This document shows positions 7,455 through 18,550 of a stretch of 64,000 nucleotides of DNA, in pieces. Within the stretch, counting starts at the first letter, position 1. Each line of letters opens with the position of its first letter. The translations under genes and the position numbers were made by a program. This DNA comes from Thalassobius sp047123305 (GTDB lineage Bacteria > Pseudomonadota > Alphaproteobacteria > Rhodobacterales > Rhodobacteraceae), in assembly GCF_047123305.1 (NCBI RefSeq), contig NZ_CP138918.1, positions 1,116,001 through 1,180,000 of the forward strand, read 5' to 3'. Below the pieces are notes generated by a model, which saw nothing but the letters and a program-made list of their open reading frames with translations, was not told the origin of the DNA and searched no databases.

Positions 7455-10109
7455 TTAGGCCTTGCTCAACTCTTTCAGCTCATAAAGCAGCGTCAGCGCC
7501 TCGCGCGGGCTGAGATCATCGGGCAGGATCTGATCCAACCGTTCCTCAAGTTTTGACGGGCCAGTCGCAGCCACAGCGGGCGCCGGCGGCGGCGCGATGG
7601 AGAACAGCGGCAGATCGTCGATCACCGCCTGTTTCTTGCCGCCTTCGCGTTCGCCTTTCTCCAGCGCATCCAGCACCACCCGGGCGCGGGCGACCACCGC
7701 ATCCGGCAGGCCCGCCAGTTTGGCAACCTGCACCCCGTAGCTGCGATCCGTCGCGCCTTTGCGCACCTCATGGAGGAAGATGACCTCGCCCTCGAATTCT
7801 TTCACCGCAACAGTGGCGTTGTCGACGCCTTTCAGCTTTTCCGCGAGGTTGGTCATTTCGTGGTAATGGGTGGCAAACAGAGCGCGGGACTGGTTCACAT
7901 CGTGCAGATGTTCCAACGTGGCCCAGGCGATCGACAGCCCGTCATAGGTCGCGGTGCCGCGGCCGATTTCATCCAGAATGACCAGCGCGCGGTCGTCGGC
8001 CTGGTTCAGGATGGCGGCGGTTTCCACCATTTCCACCATAAAGGTCGACCGGCCACGGGCCAGATCATCCGAGGCACCGACACGGCTGAACAGCTGGCTG
8101 ACAATGCCAATTTTTGCGGCCTTTGCAGGCACATAGCTGCCGATCTGTGCCAGTAGCGCGATCAATGCGTTCTGCCGCAGGAAGGTCGATTTACCCGCCA
8201 TGTTGGGACCGGTCAGCAGCCAGATGTCCGCCCCGGCAGAGCCATCGGCCAGGTCGCAGTCATTGGCGATGAAGGGCGCACCACCCTGTTTGCGCAGCGC
8301 CAGTTCAACAACGGGATGGCGGCCGCCGCTGATCTGCAGGCAGCGGGAATCGTCCACCTGCGGTTTGGCCCAATCCTCGGCTCGTGCCAGATCGGCAAGG
8401 CTGGTGGCAAGGTCCAGTTCGGCCAAGGCCCGCGAGGCGACGTTGATGTGATCGGCGCGGTCCAAAATGGCGCGGGCGAGGCTGTCGAACAGACGCTTTT
8501 CAATCTCCAGCGCGCGGCCACCGGCGTTGAGGATCTTTGTCTCCATTTCCGACAGGGGTACGGTGGTGAAACGCACTTGATTGGCGGTGGTCTGGCGGTG
8601 CTTGAACGTGTCTGACAGGGGTTCAGACAGCATCTTGTCGGCGTGGGTGGCCGTCACCTCAACGAAATAGCCCAATACGTTATTGTGCTTAACTTTCAAT
8701 GAGTTGATGCCAGTCAACTCTTGGTATTCGGACTGCATCGCAGCAATCACGGAGCGACCTTCATCGCGGAGCTGGCGCATTTCATCCAGCTCTTCGTCAA
8801 AGCCCGGTGCGATGAAGCCGCCGTCACGGGCCAGCAGAGGTGGCTCTGCAATCAGGGCGTTTTCCAAGAGGTCGGTCAGCGCGTCGTGACCCACAAGCGC
8901 CTCAGAAGCATTGCGCAGCAGATCGGGCAGGGGGGCGGCGTCGATCCGTTCGCTGATCTGGGCGGCTTGTCCCAGACCGTTGCGAATGGCCGCCAGATCG
9001 CGGGGGCCACCCCGGTCCAGCCCCAGCCGTGAGAGGGCGCGATCGAGGTCCGGCACCCTACGCAGATCGTTGCGCAGATCTTCGGCCAGTCGGGACTGTT
9101 CCAGCGCAAAATCCACGGCGGTCAGCCGGTCATGGATCACGTTCAACACCCGCGACGGGCTGGACAGGCGACGTTCCAGCAGGCGGGCGCCAGCGGCGGT
9201 GACGGTGCGGTCAATGGCCGCCAGCAAAGAGCCGGCGCGGCCCCCGTTCATCGATTGGGTCAGTTCCAGATTGCGGCGGGTGGCAGCGTCGATCTGCATC
9301 ACACGTGCCTGTGCTTCACGCTGAGGTTTCTGCAGCAGCGGCAGTTTGCCCTTTTGGGTGATTTCCAGATATTCAACCACCGCACCCATCGCCGAAACCT
9401 CGGCGCGGGTGAACTGGCCAAAGGCCTCTAGTGAGCCGACAGAAAACAGATCACACAGGCGTTTTTCGGCTGATGTGCTGTCGAAGGCAGCACGGGAAAG
9501 TGGGGTCAGAGATGTGCCCGATTCAGCGACTATTTCACCCAAATCCGCCTCTGACGCTTCGGAAATCACCAGTTCCGATGGCATCAACCGCGCCAGTTCC
9601 GGCCCCAGACGGACGGGGGGCAGCGGCATTACATGAAATTCACCGGTTGAGATATCGACCCAGGCCAACGCGGCCTCATCGCGCACGGTGGCATAGGCGG
9701 CCAAGAAGTTGTGACGGCGGGCTTCCAACAGGGAATCTTCGGTCAGGGTGCCCGGGGTGACCAGCCGCACAACGTCCCGTTTCACCACGGCCTTGTAGCC
9801 GCGTTTTTTGGCCTCTGCTGGGCTTTCCATCTGTTCGCAAACCGCCACACGGAAGCCTTTGCGGATCAGAGTCAGCAGGTAGCCCTCGGCGGCATGAACG
9901 GGGACGCCGCACATGGGAATGTCGGCACCCTCATGTTTGCCCCGTTTGGTCAGCGCGATGTCCAGCGCTTCGGCGGCGGCAACGGCATCGTCAAAGAACA
10001 TCTCGTAGAAATCGCCCATCCGGTAGAACAGAAGCGCGTTTTCATAGGCTTCTTTGATCTCCAGATATTGCGCCATCATCGGCGTTACTGCTGCTTTGGC
10101 CTTCGTCAC
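7455..10109 (-). CDS. mutS: DNA mismatch repair protein MutS
   Basis: An 884-residue MutS that recognises mismatches and small loops and starts repair with MutL. The N-terminal mismatch-binding Phe-x-Glu motif is in GDFYEMF. Connector, core and clamp regions follow in normal order. The ATPase domain has Walker A GPNMAGKST near residues 630-640 and a Walker B LVILDEIGRGTATYDG, and a helix-turn-helix dimerisation tail ends near YELKELSKA. The start is a GTG at 10109 (VTKAKAAVTPMMAQY) preceded by GGGGG. The frame is open 77 codons further, but that sequence is unlike MutS. It is divergent from maeB. Confidence 0.95.
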   Translation of the reverse strand: MTKAKAAVTPMMAQYLEIKEAYENALLFYRMGDFYEMFFDDAVAAAEALDIALTKRGKHEGADIPMCGVPVHAAEGYLLTLIRKGFRVAVCEQMESPAEAKKRGYKAVVKRDVVRLVTPGTLTEDSLLEARRHNFLAAYATVRDEAALAWVDISTGEFHVMPLPPVRLGPELARLMPSELVISEASEADLGEIVAESGTSLTPLSRAAFDSTSAEKRLCDLFSVGSLEAFGQFTRAEVSAMGAVVEYLEITQKGKLPLLQKPQREAQARVMQIDAATRRNLELTQSMNGGRAGSLLAAIDRTVTAAGARLLERRLSSPSRVLNVIHDRLTAVDFALEQSRLAEDLRNDLRRVPDLDRALSRLGLDRGGPRDLAAIRNGLGQAAQISERIDAAPLPDLLRNASEALVGHDALTDLLENALIAEPPLLARDGGFIAPGFDEELDEMRQLRDEGRSVIAAMQSEYQELTGINSLKVKHNNVLGYFVEVTATHADKMLSEPLSDTFKHRQTTANQVRFTTVPLSEMETKILNAGGRALEIEKRLFDSLARAILDRADHINVASRALAELDLATSLADLARAEDWAKPQVDDSRCLQISGGRHPVVELALRKQGGAPFIANDCDLADGSAGADIWLLTGPNMAGKSTFLRQNALIALLAQIGSYVPAKAAKIGIVSQLFSRVGASDDLARGRSTFMVEMVETAAILNQADDRALVILDEIGRGTATYDGLSIAWATLEHLHDVNQSRALFATHYHEMTNLAEKLKGVDNATVAVKEFEGEVIFLHEVRKGATDRSYGVQVAKLAGLPDAVVARARVVLDALEKGEREGGKKQAVIDDLPLFSIAPPPAPAVAATGPSKLEERLDQILPDDLSPREALTLLYELKELSKA

Positions 10110-10266
10110 CTTTTGTCCCCCAAGGCATTCTTTCGCGCGACAATACGTGGTGCGAGTCCGAGGGGAAAGGGGGCTTTGTAACCCGTAAAACAGGGCCGCG
10201 TGACAGGGATTTGATTTTGATAGCGATAACGAAAGACTTTCAAAAAAAATCCATAGGTCCTTGCGG

Positions 10267-10295
10267 TTGAGACCTGTGGACAGGCACGTTATGCA
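10267..10295 (+). promoter_or_regulatory. Possible promoter of maeB
   Basis: TTGAGA (10267-10272) and TATGCA (10290-10295) are 17 bases apart in the 223-base space between the divergent mutS and maeB genes, 38 bases before the maeB ATG. This is a pattern match only. Confidence 0.3.
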
Positions 10296-10332
10296 GTCTT
10301 GATCGCAGAAATTTTCGGAATGAATAATCGCC

Positions 10333-12588
<2,256 letters not shown>

Positions 12589-12608
12589 GGGAACTCATTC
12601 TCGCGAAA

Positions 12609-12640
12609 AGAAACGCCCGGCCATCAGGCTGGGCGTTTTG
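12609..12640 (+). terminator. Intrinsic terminator of maeB
   Basis: Perfect arms AAACGCCC (12611-12618) and GGGCGTTT (12631-12638) around a 12-base loop, followed by TT. The flanking A-run would also let it act on the other strand. It lies 22 bases after the maeB stop. Confidence 0.85.
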
Positions 12641-12789
12641 CGTTGAGGGGGGCGGGTGTGGCCCGCTTTGACCCCAATGGGCATTCGCCCTTTACGATCA
12701 GGTGCAGGCGTTCGCGCTGCAGCAAAAGGTCGCTTGCAATCCCCACCAAACTCCCGTCAATCTATCGCTTCACTTGACGGGGGCGCGAC

Positions 12790-13665
12790 ATGGCGATTTG
12801 GAATCTGGGTTCGATCAATGCGGATCACTTCTACCGGCTGGGGCATATTCCAGCGCCGGGGGAAACCATTCTGAGCCATGCGCTGGACACCGGTCTGGGC
12901 GGCAAAGGCGCCAATATGTCGGTGGCCGCGGCCCGTGCGGGGGCGCGGGTGGCCCATATCGGCGCAGTCGGTCCAGAGGGCCAATGGGCCATCGAACGGC
13001 TGACCGAATATGGCGTCGACACCCGCACCATTGCCACCCTCGACGACCCCACCGGACATGCGATCATCATGCTGGATGAGGCTGGAGAAAACGCCATCAT
13101 CGTGCATCCCGGCGCCAATGCGCGGATCGCCGAGGACCAGATCGGCCTGACCCTGTCAGAGGCGGCGAGCGGCGACATTCTGGTGATGCAGAATGAAACC
13201 AATGCGCAGGCCTTTGCTGCCGAAACAGGCGCGAAGCTGGGGCTGAAGGTGGCCTATGCCGCCGCGCCTTTTGACGCCGATGCGGTGCGGGCGGTGCTGC
13301 CCCATATCGACATTCTGGTGCTCAATGAGATTGAAATGCAGCAACTGCACGCGGCCACGGGACTGGTGCCCTCGGCGGAAATGGATGTTGCCACGATTGT
13401 GGTGACCAAGGGGGAAAAGGGCTGCACACTATTTGAGCAGGCCAGCCAATGGCAGCCGCAGGATTTCGCTGCACCCAAGGTCGATCCCGTCGACAGTACG
13501 GGCGCAGGGGACACCTTCACCGGCTATTTTCTGGCCGCATTAGACCGTGGTGCCAGCAACGGCGAAGCGGTGGAATTGGCTATCCAGGCTTCTGCATTGA
13601 TGGTGACCCGCCACGGCACCGCGGATGTGATCCCGGATCTGAAAGAGGTGCTGGACTGGTCGTAA
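12790..13665 (+). CDS. rbsK: PfkB-family sugar kinase, ribokinase-like
   Basis: A 291-residue PfkB kinase. GGKGAN at 37-42 and the C-terminal DSTGAGDTFTGYF with catalytic Asp241 are the two PfkB signatures, and their exact form points to ribokinase (ribose to ribose 5-phosphate with ATP). The sequence is slightly shorter than E. coli RbsK. No sugar transporter or rbs regulator lies nearby, so the substrate is inferred from sequence only. Another PfkB substrate such as a nucleoside is possible. It is transcribed alone, with the convergent msrA ending 14 bases downstream. Confidence 0.85.
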   Translation: MAIWNLGSINADHFYRLGHIPAPGETILSHALDTGLGGKGANMSVAAARAGARVAHIGAVGPEGQWAIERLTEYGVDTRTIATLDDPTGHAIIMLDEAGENAIIVHPGANARIAEDQIGLTLSEAASGDILVMQNETNAQAFAAETGAKLGLKVAYAAAPFDADAVRAVLPHIDILVLNEIEMQQLHAATGLVPSAEMDVATIVVTKGEKGCTLFEQASQWQPQDFAAPKVDPVDSTGAGDTFTGYFLAALDRGASNGEAVELAIQASALMVTRHGTADVIPDLKEVLDWS

Positions 13666-13678
13666 GACCTGCAGCCTC

Positions 13679-14338
13679 TTAGTTGATGAAAGGCGCGTCC
13701 ATCCCCCAAAGCGCCTTCACCCGCTGATCGCGGCCACAGGCGTTGCGATATTTCTTGTAGGCTTTGGACTGTTTCACCGGGCCAAAGCGCGTCAGCACAA
13801 TCTTGGAGCCTTTGTAGTAATCCTGATGATAGGCCTCGGCCTCATAGAAGGTTTTTGCGTCCAGAATGGGGGTCACAATTTGCTGGCCCAACTCCTGCTG
13901 TGCGGCTGACTTGGCGGCGCTGGCAGCGGATTTTTCCGCCGGACTAGAGACGAAAATGGCGGTGCGGTAGCTTTCGCCACGGTCACAGAACTGGCCCCCC
14001 GCATCGGTGGGGTCCACCGAACGGAAGAAGAGGTGCAGCAACTCTTCGCGGCTGACCTTGGCAGAGTCATAGCTGACCTTCACCGCCTCATAATGGCCGG
14101 TGCCGCCTTTGCCGATTTTCTTGTAAGTCGGGTTCTCTGTGGTGCCGCCGGTATAGCCCGATACCGCCTCGATCACACCTGGCACGCTTTCGAAATCGCT
14201 TTCGACACACCAGAAACATCCCCCTGCCACGATCAGCTCTTCGGTGCCCCCGGCGCGGGCGGTGTTGCATTGTGCAATCACACCAATGCCGATGAACAGG
14301 GCCAGCATTCCGGCCTTAAACTCTTGCGCTTTCAACAT
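13679..14338 (-). CDS. msrA: Peptide-methionine (S)-S-oxide reductase MsrA, exported form
   Basis: A 219-residue enzyme that reduces methionine-S-sulfoxide in proteins. The catalytic motif GCFWC has Cys41 as nucleophile. The core continues with VSGYTGGTTENPTYKKI, GHYEAVKV and FFRSVDPTDAGGQFCDRG. The N-terminus (LALFIGIGVIAQCNTARA) is a hydrophobic export signal, so this copy should act in the periplasm. The cysteine in that region is not in a clear lipobox. RBS and spacing are ordinary. The gene sits alone between rbsK (convergent) and the divergent aminotransferase. Confidence 0.93.
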   Translation of the reverse strand: MLKAQEFKAGMLALFIGIGVIAQCNTARAGGTEELIVAGGCFWCVESDFESVPGVIEAVSGYTGGTTENPTYKKIGKGGTGHYEAVKVSYDSAKVSREELLHLFFRSVDPTDAGGQFCDRGESYRTAIFVSSPAEKSAASAAKSAAQQELGQQIVTPILDAKTFYEAEAYHQDYYKGSKIVLTRFGPVKQSKAYKKYRNACGRDQRVKALWGMDAPFIN

Positions 14339-14520
14339 GGGGCACCTCCGACGGCTGACAGGTCAATTTGGGGCACCCTGCCGGATCGGATTGCACGGCG
14401 ATAGGGGGGCTCACAAAGGCTTGAGCGGGTGTGAAGCCAGCGCATCGGCATAGTGGATCCAAAATCCACTTTCCCCCACCCGCGCCGCAGATTAGCCTGC
14501 CGGACGGAAGAGGAGCCCCC

Positions 14521-15432
14521 ATGCAAGAAGACCACGTCAGCACCCATCAGGCCGAAGAAGACGCCCGCAACGAAGAGATCCTGATCTACCTCAACGGCAA
14601 GATCGTGCCCAAGGCCGCGGCGATGGTGTCGGTCTATGACAGCGGCTTCATGCTGGGGGATGGGATTTGGGAGGGGCTGCGGCTCTACAACAACACATGG
14701 GCCTTTCTGGACGCTCACATGGACCGTTTGTTTGAGGCCTCGCTGGCGGTGGATCTGGACATAGGCATGACCCGGGATCAGGTGATTTCGGCCTTGTTAG
14801 AGACACAAAAGGCCAACGGCATGACCCATGACGCCCATGCCCGGCTGATGATCACACGCGGGCTGAAGGTACGCCCGTTCCAGCACCCCAGCCTGTCGCA
14901 GACCGGGCCAACGGTTGCGATCATCATGGAGCATTCCAAACCCTCGATCCCGCGGCCCATTCGGCTGGCGACAGTGCCACATCAGCGCGGGTTGCCGATG
15001 ACGCAGGATCCCAAGCTGAACTCACATTCCAAGCTGAACTGCATTCTGGCCTGTATCGCCGCCGAAAAGGCCGGCGCAGATGAGGCACTGATGCTGGACG
15101 TGCATGGCTTTGTGAACACCACCAACGCCTGCAACTTCTTCATCGTGCGCAAAGGCGAGGTTTGGACCTCCACCGGGGACTATTGCATGAACGGCATCAC
15201 CCGCCAGAAGGTGATCGACCTGTGCCGCGCCAACGGCATCCCGGTGCATGAGCGGAACTATTCGCTGGTTGATACCTATGGCGCGGATGAGGCGTTTCTG
15301 ACCGGCACCTTCGGGGCGCAGACCCCTGTGGGGGACATTGACGGACGCCAGATCGGTGACGGGCAGATGGGCCCGATGACCCAGCGGATCCGGGCGCTTT
15401 ACAAGGATCTGATCGAACGGGAATGCGCCTGA
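14521..15432 (+). CDS. Class IV aminotransferase (branched-chain or D-amino acid type)
   Basis: A 303-residue PLP enzyme of fold type IV. It has LNGKIVPKAAAMVSVYDSGFMLGDGIWEG at the N-terminus, the arginine-rich MITRGLKVRPF, and KLNCILA with the probable PLP lysine at residue 171. EALMLD, FVNTTNACNFFIV and the phosphate-binding GITRQKVIDL follow. These fit branched-chain aminotransferase, D-alanine aminotransferase or aminodeoxychorismate lyase; branched-chain-like is my best guess. The ATG at 14521 has AGAGGAG upstream. The stop overlaps the start of the next gene (TGATG), so the two are probably made together. Confidence 0.86.
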   Translation: MQEDHVSTHQAEEDARNEEILIYLNGKIVPKAAAMVSVYDSGFMLGDGIWEGLRLYNNTWAFLDAHMDRLFEASLAVDLDIGMTRDQVISALLETQKANGMTHDAHARLMITRGLKVRPFQHPSLSQTGPTVAIIMEHSKPSIPRPIRLATVPHQRGLPMTQDPKLNSHSKLNCILACIAAEKAGADEALMLDVHGFVNTTNACNFFIVRKGEVWTSTGDYCMNGITRQKVIDLCRANGIPVHERNYSLVDTYGADEAFLTGTFGAQTPVGDIDGRQIGDGQMGPMTQRIRALYKDLIERECA

Positions 15433-16148
15433 TGCGGATCGCCATGTGGTCTGGGCCGCGTAACCTGTCGACGGCGATGATGTACAGTTTCGGCGCACGG
15501 GCAGATTGCGCTGTGGTGGATGAACCGTTCTATGCGGCCTATCTCAAGATGACAGGGATTGAGCACCCGATGGGGGATCAAGTGATGGCGTCGCAACCGC
15601 AGGATCCTGCGGAGGTTGCGCGGTCACTCTTAGAGCCTATTTCGGCCGGAAAGCTGCATTTCTACCAAAAACATATGTGCCAACATATGATCCCTGGCGT
15701 GCCGCGGGGCTGGATGCGGGAGGTCACCAACGTCTTCCTGATCCGCCACCCTGCAAGGGTGATTGCCAGCTTTGGCGCGAAGTATGAAAACCCGACGCTG
15801 GCTGACATGGGCTTTACCCAGCAGACCGAACTGTTTGAGGAAGTCTGCCAGTTTGGTACGCCGCCGGTTGTGGTGGACAGTGACGATATCCGCCGTGATC
15901 CGGCGGGTATGTTGCAAAGGCTCTGCGCCGCCATTGACCTGCCCTGGGACGACGGCATGCTTGGCTGGCCCACAGGCGGACATCCCGCTGATGGCGTCTG
16001 GGCGGCACATTGGTACGGGGCGGTGCATCGTTCCACCACCTTTGCGGCGCCGGATCCCAACGTGCCGGAACTGACCGGCGCTGCCGCTGATCTGCTGGCC
16101 GAGGCGCTGCCACATTATCAAAGATTGGCGGAAATCAGGCTGGGTTAG
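15432..16148 (+). CDS. Sulfotransferase-like P-loop protein
   Basis: This 238-residue protein starts MRIAMWSGPRNLSTAM. That gives a 5'-phosphosulfate-binding-like loop (SGPRN) right at the N-terminus, as in small bacterial sulfotransferase-like proteins. VFLIRHPARVIASF in the middle resembles the 3'-phosphate-binding region of PAPS sulfotransferases. The ATG at 15432 overlaps the stop of the aminotransferase (TGATG) and has GGGAA upstream; an ATG at 15423 is possible. Substrate unknown. The tight coupling to a class IV aminotransferase is the only context clue. Alternatively it could be a P-loop NTPase of unknown chemistry. Confidence 0.72.
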   Translation: MRIAMWSGPRNLSTAMMYSFGARADCAVVDEPFYAAYLKMTGIEHPMGDQVMASQPQDPAEVARSLLEPISAGKLHFYQKHMCQHMIPGVPRGWMREVTNVFLIRHPARVIASFGAKYENPTLADMGFTQQTELFEEVCQFGTPPVVVDSDDIRRDPAGMLQRLCAAIDLPWDDGMLGWPTGGHPADGVWAAHWYGAVHRSTTFAAPDPNVPELTGAAADLLAEALPHYQRLAEIRLG

Positions 16149-16169
16149 AGACGGCTTTGTTGGCAGTGC

Positions 16170-16631
16170 TCAATCGACATTGGCCAGAATATGCAGCTCG
16201 TTGTCGATGATCTTGCCGGTCTGGTGAAACCCAAGGTGTTCATAGAACGCCATGTTGGAGTTTTCCGAATCCACCACAGTTGCCGCCAGCCTTGGCAAGC
16301 CCCAGGCGTGGGCCTGCGCCTTCGCCGCCTCAATCGCGGCCATCCCGTAGCCTTTGCCCTGTTCCTCAGCCGCGATCATCAGCCGCCAGATAAAGGCGGC
16401 ATCGGGATCATCCTCGGGCTCCAACCCAGGGCTTTCATGTGGGTGGATCAGCGCCATCAGGCCGACGGGCCGTTCCTCGACCCAAAGCCCCCAGACATAG
16501 CTGCCCGGTTCATAGGCGGCCTGGGCCAGGGTGATGGCGTTGGAGGCAACCAGGTTCTGTTGCCATTCCTTTACCTTCAGCCGGATAAGCGCGTTCACCG
16601 TGTCGCGCGTGATCTCGCGGAGTGCTAGCAT
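16170..16631 (-). CDS. GNAT-family N-acetyltransferase
   Basis: A 153-residue acetyltransferase of the GNAT fold. The acetyl-CoA-binding stretch is IWRLMIAAEEQGKGYGMAAI (motif A, Q/RxxGxG/A), followed by LGFHQTGKI near the C-terminus. The substrate cannot be told from sequence. The ATG at 16631 (MLALREI) is chosen because the residues before it are not GNAT-like. It converges on the sulfotransferase gene with 21 bases between stops. Confidence 0.87.
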   Translation of the reverse strand: MLALREITRDTVNALIRLKVKEWQQNLVASNAITLAQAAYEPGSYVWGLWVEERPVGLMALIHPHESPGLEPEDDPDAAFIWRLMIAAEEQGKGYGMAAIEAAKAQAHAWGLPRLAATVVDSENSNMAFYEHLGFHQTGKIIDNELHILANVD

Positions 16632-16695
16632 GGGACCAGCGTAGAGGCGCGGGGTCCCCTGTGGCAAGAGGCGTCTTTGTAGGCCGCTTGTGCCC

Positions 16696-16977
16696 TTACA
16701 GCAGCTCTTTCAGCTTCAACGCTATGGCCGGATTGCCTGAAACCTTCAGCTTGCCCATCATCACGGCGGTCATTGGGTTGAGGTTGCCAGTCACCAGTTT
16801 GGCCAGATTGTCGAGCGACAGTTTCAATGTGCAATCGGTGTCGCGATCCTCAAGGCTGACGTGGCCGTCGGCGATGGCCACCACACCTGCGTCACCGCAG
16901 TCAAATTTCAGGCTTTCGGCAAAACCACTGTGGGTCACACCCTTCTGCACCAGTGCAGCAATCTCGCTCAAGGTCAT
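16696..16977 (-). CDS. SCP2 sterol-binding-domain protein
   Basis: This 93-residue protein consists of a single SCP2-type lipid-binding domain. It ends with the family pattern LVTGNLNPMTAVMMGKLKVSGNPAIALKL. SCP2 domains bind fatty acyl or sterol-like molecules. In bacteria single-domain forms are common and mostly uncharacterised. GGGAGG lies upstream of the ATG at 16977. Its stop is 65 bases from the start of the GNAT gene on the same strand, so the two may be co-transcribed. Confidence 0.85.
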   Translation of the reverse strand: MTLSEIAALVQKGVTHSGFAESLKFDCGDAGVVAIADGHVSLEDRDTDCTLKLSLDNLAKLVTGNLNPMTAVMMGKLKVSGNPAIALKLKELL

Positions 16978-17069
16978 CGCATCCTCCCGTATCTTCGACC
17001 CCTCCGTGCTAGGCGGGGGCAGGAATTGGGGCAATGTTAACGCTTGGTCAGAGCGCCGGTGACCAAAGG

Positions 17070-17381
17070 TCAGGCAGGTTGCCGCTGGCCCGCACGTTGG
17101 CGCCGCAGCCCTTCAAACATGCGCCGCCGGCGTTCCGGCGTTGCCAGGATGGCAAGGCGTGGGTCGGTGCTGGCAAAGTGCCATCCCTGCGGCAGACAGA
17201 CCTGATAGGTTGCGCCATCCCCCATCGGTTCAAAGAACAGTTTCCGCATGTCGGCCCAGCTGAGGATTTCGTCCTCAGCAATATCAGTCAGGAAGGCCGA
17301 GCCTTCGCAGATCCGCAGTTCGGACGGGCGTTCGCACTGGCCAGGGGCTGAGGCCTGGCCCAAATAGGTTTCAAATTTCAT
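17070..17381 (-). CDS. Conserved hypothetical protein
   Basis: A 103-residue soluble protein from the ATG at 17381 (MKFETYLG), with GGGGAAAA upstream. I do not recognise a domain. It has three cysteines and an Arg-rich C-terminus (PERRRRMFEGLRRQRAGQRQPA in two parts) that could contact nucleic acid or be disordered. A frame extension upstream to 17456 is not supported by a ribosome site. About 97 bases upstream of the start is a copy of the GTAAGGTATTCC motif also found before the yjgN-like/M48 operon, which suggests shared control. Confidence 0.65.
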   Translation of the reverse strand: MKFETYLGQASAPGQCERPSELRICEGSAFLTDIAEDEILSWADMRKLFFEPMGDGATYQVCLPQGWHFASTDPRLAILATPERRRRMFEGLRRQRAGQRQPA

Positions 17382-17477
17382 GTTTTCCCCAACACAAATC
17401 AAACCAATACCATCACTCAAATACCGCCAGTTTGACGATGAAATGTGACAAAGCAAACGAAACCAATGGGCGAGTCT

Positions 17478-17489
17478 GGAATACCTTAC
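17478..17489 (-). promoter_or_regulatory. Shared 12-bp motif, half-palindrome copy
   Basis: GTAAGGTATTCC on the minus strand, 97 bases upstream of the hypothetical gene starting at 17381. An identical 12-mer lies at 19670-19681, 85 bases upstream of the yjgN-like gene. The similar position before two minus-strand genes suggests a binding site. The protein that binds it is unknown. Confidence 0.38.
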
Positions 17490-17524
17490 CCAATTGATCG
17501 GTTTGTCAGAGCTGGCTGCTGAAA

Positions 17525-18550
17525 TCAGCGGCTTTGGTTGTAGGTCTCGATGTTTTTGATCCGGTCTTTGCTAAGCGGATGGGACGAGGTCCAGCTCGCC
17601 CCGTCGTATTTGGCGACGTCGGCAAAGAAACGTGTCAGACCGGCGCTGTCGTAGCCGGTTTGGTCCAGCAGTTTGAGCGCGTAGCTGTCGGCAGCCAATT
17701 CATGGCGGCGCGAAAAGGCGAGGTTTAGGAGGGTCTGGCCTTCAAGGGTGAGGTTGTCGAGGATCGGCCCGACATCGCCTGCAATCATTGCCACAAGGAC
17801 ATAGAGCGACAATGATTGGTAAAGTCGGCGCAGCCCGTGCTGCTCTGCAACATGGCCCAGCTCATGGGCCATAACCCCGGCAATCAGGGCGGTGTCCTCG
17901 GGATAGGCGGCGACCAGCGCATCGGTCAGCACCACCGTGCCCCCGGGAAGCGCAAAGGCATTTGGCCCCATGCCCGGCAAATCGCGGAACTGCAGATTGA
18001 CCGTTTCAGGGTCCAACCCGCTGGCCTTCACCAGGGTGGCAAAGATCCGGTGTTGCGTCGCCTGTTGCGCCTCTGACAGCTGGCTGGGCTCTGCCATGGC
18101 AAAATCCATGGATTGCAGGGTGCCTCGGTCGATCTGCTGTTTCAGCGTTGCTGGGGTCATCCAGACCGCAAGTGCCACCAGAACCGGGATCGCGCATTTC
18201 CACACCGCCACCGCGGCCAGCACCGCAGCCAAAGCGACGGCAAAAAGACGTGGGTGAAACTGTTCGAAATGGCGCAGCAAACGGCTGCGCAGTTGCTCAT
18301 CCAACAAGGCCGAGGCCCCCGGCGCCTGTGTCTGAAACAGCCAGCCTTCGGCCAGGTGAACGTTGCGCGGGCTGTTGCCCACTGGCGGATCCAAACGGAC
18401 CTCACTGCGTTGGCACCGCAGCAGTACGGTTTCCGCCGTGGCATCAATCAGAAAAACCTGCCCCCCATTGAGGTGCAGGTTGGCGCGGTGAGGCGCCGAA
18501 GAGCTAGGCGCAAAGGCCTGGCCCTCCAGGATGGCCGAGGGAGGGGCCAT
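17525..18550 (-). CDS. M48-family metallopeptidase, membrane-bound
   Basis: A 341-residue zinc metalloprotease. The HExxH motif is HELGH at residues 229-233, with a probable third ligand in the downstream ELAAD. An N-terminal beta-rich cytoplasmic-like part (1-90) precedes a hydrophobic region of one or two membrane segments (about 103-131), then the catalytic domain. It resembles the M48 family of HtpX/LoiP/BepA-type quality-control proteases. Its ATG follows the TAA of the upstream yjgN-like gene with no gap, so the two are translationally coupled and probably act together in the envelope. Confidence 0.87.
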   Translation of the reverse strand: MAPPSAILEGQAFAPSSSAPHRANLHLNGGQVFLIDATAETVLLRCQRSEVRLDPPVGNSPRNVHLAEGWLFQTQAPGASALLDEQLRSRLLRHFEQFHPRLFAVALAAVLAAVAVWKCAIPVLVALAVWMTPATLKQQIDRGTLQSMDFAMAEPSQLSEAQQATQHRIFATLVKASGLDPETVNLQFRDLPGMGPNAFALPGGTVVLTDALVAAYPEDTALIAGVMAHELGHVAEQHGLRRLYQSLSLYVLVAMIAGDVGPILDNLTLEGQTLLNLAFSRRHELAADSYALKLLDQTGYDSAGLTRFFADVAKYDGASWTSSHPLSKDRIKNIETYNQSR

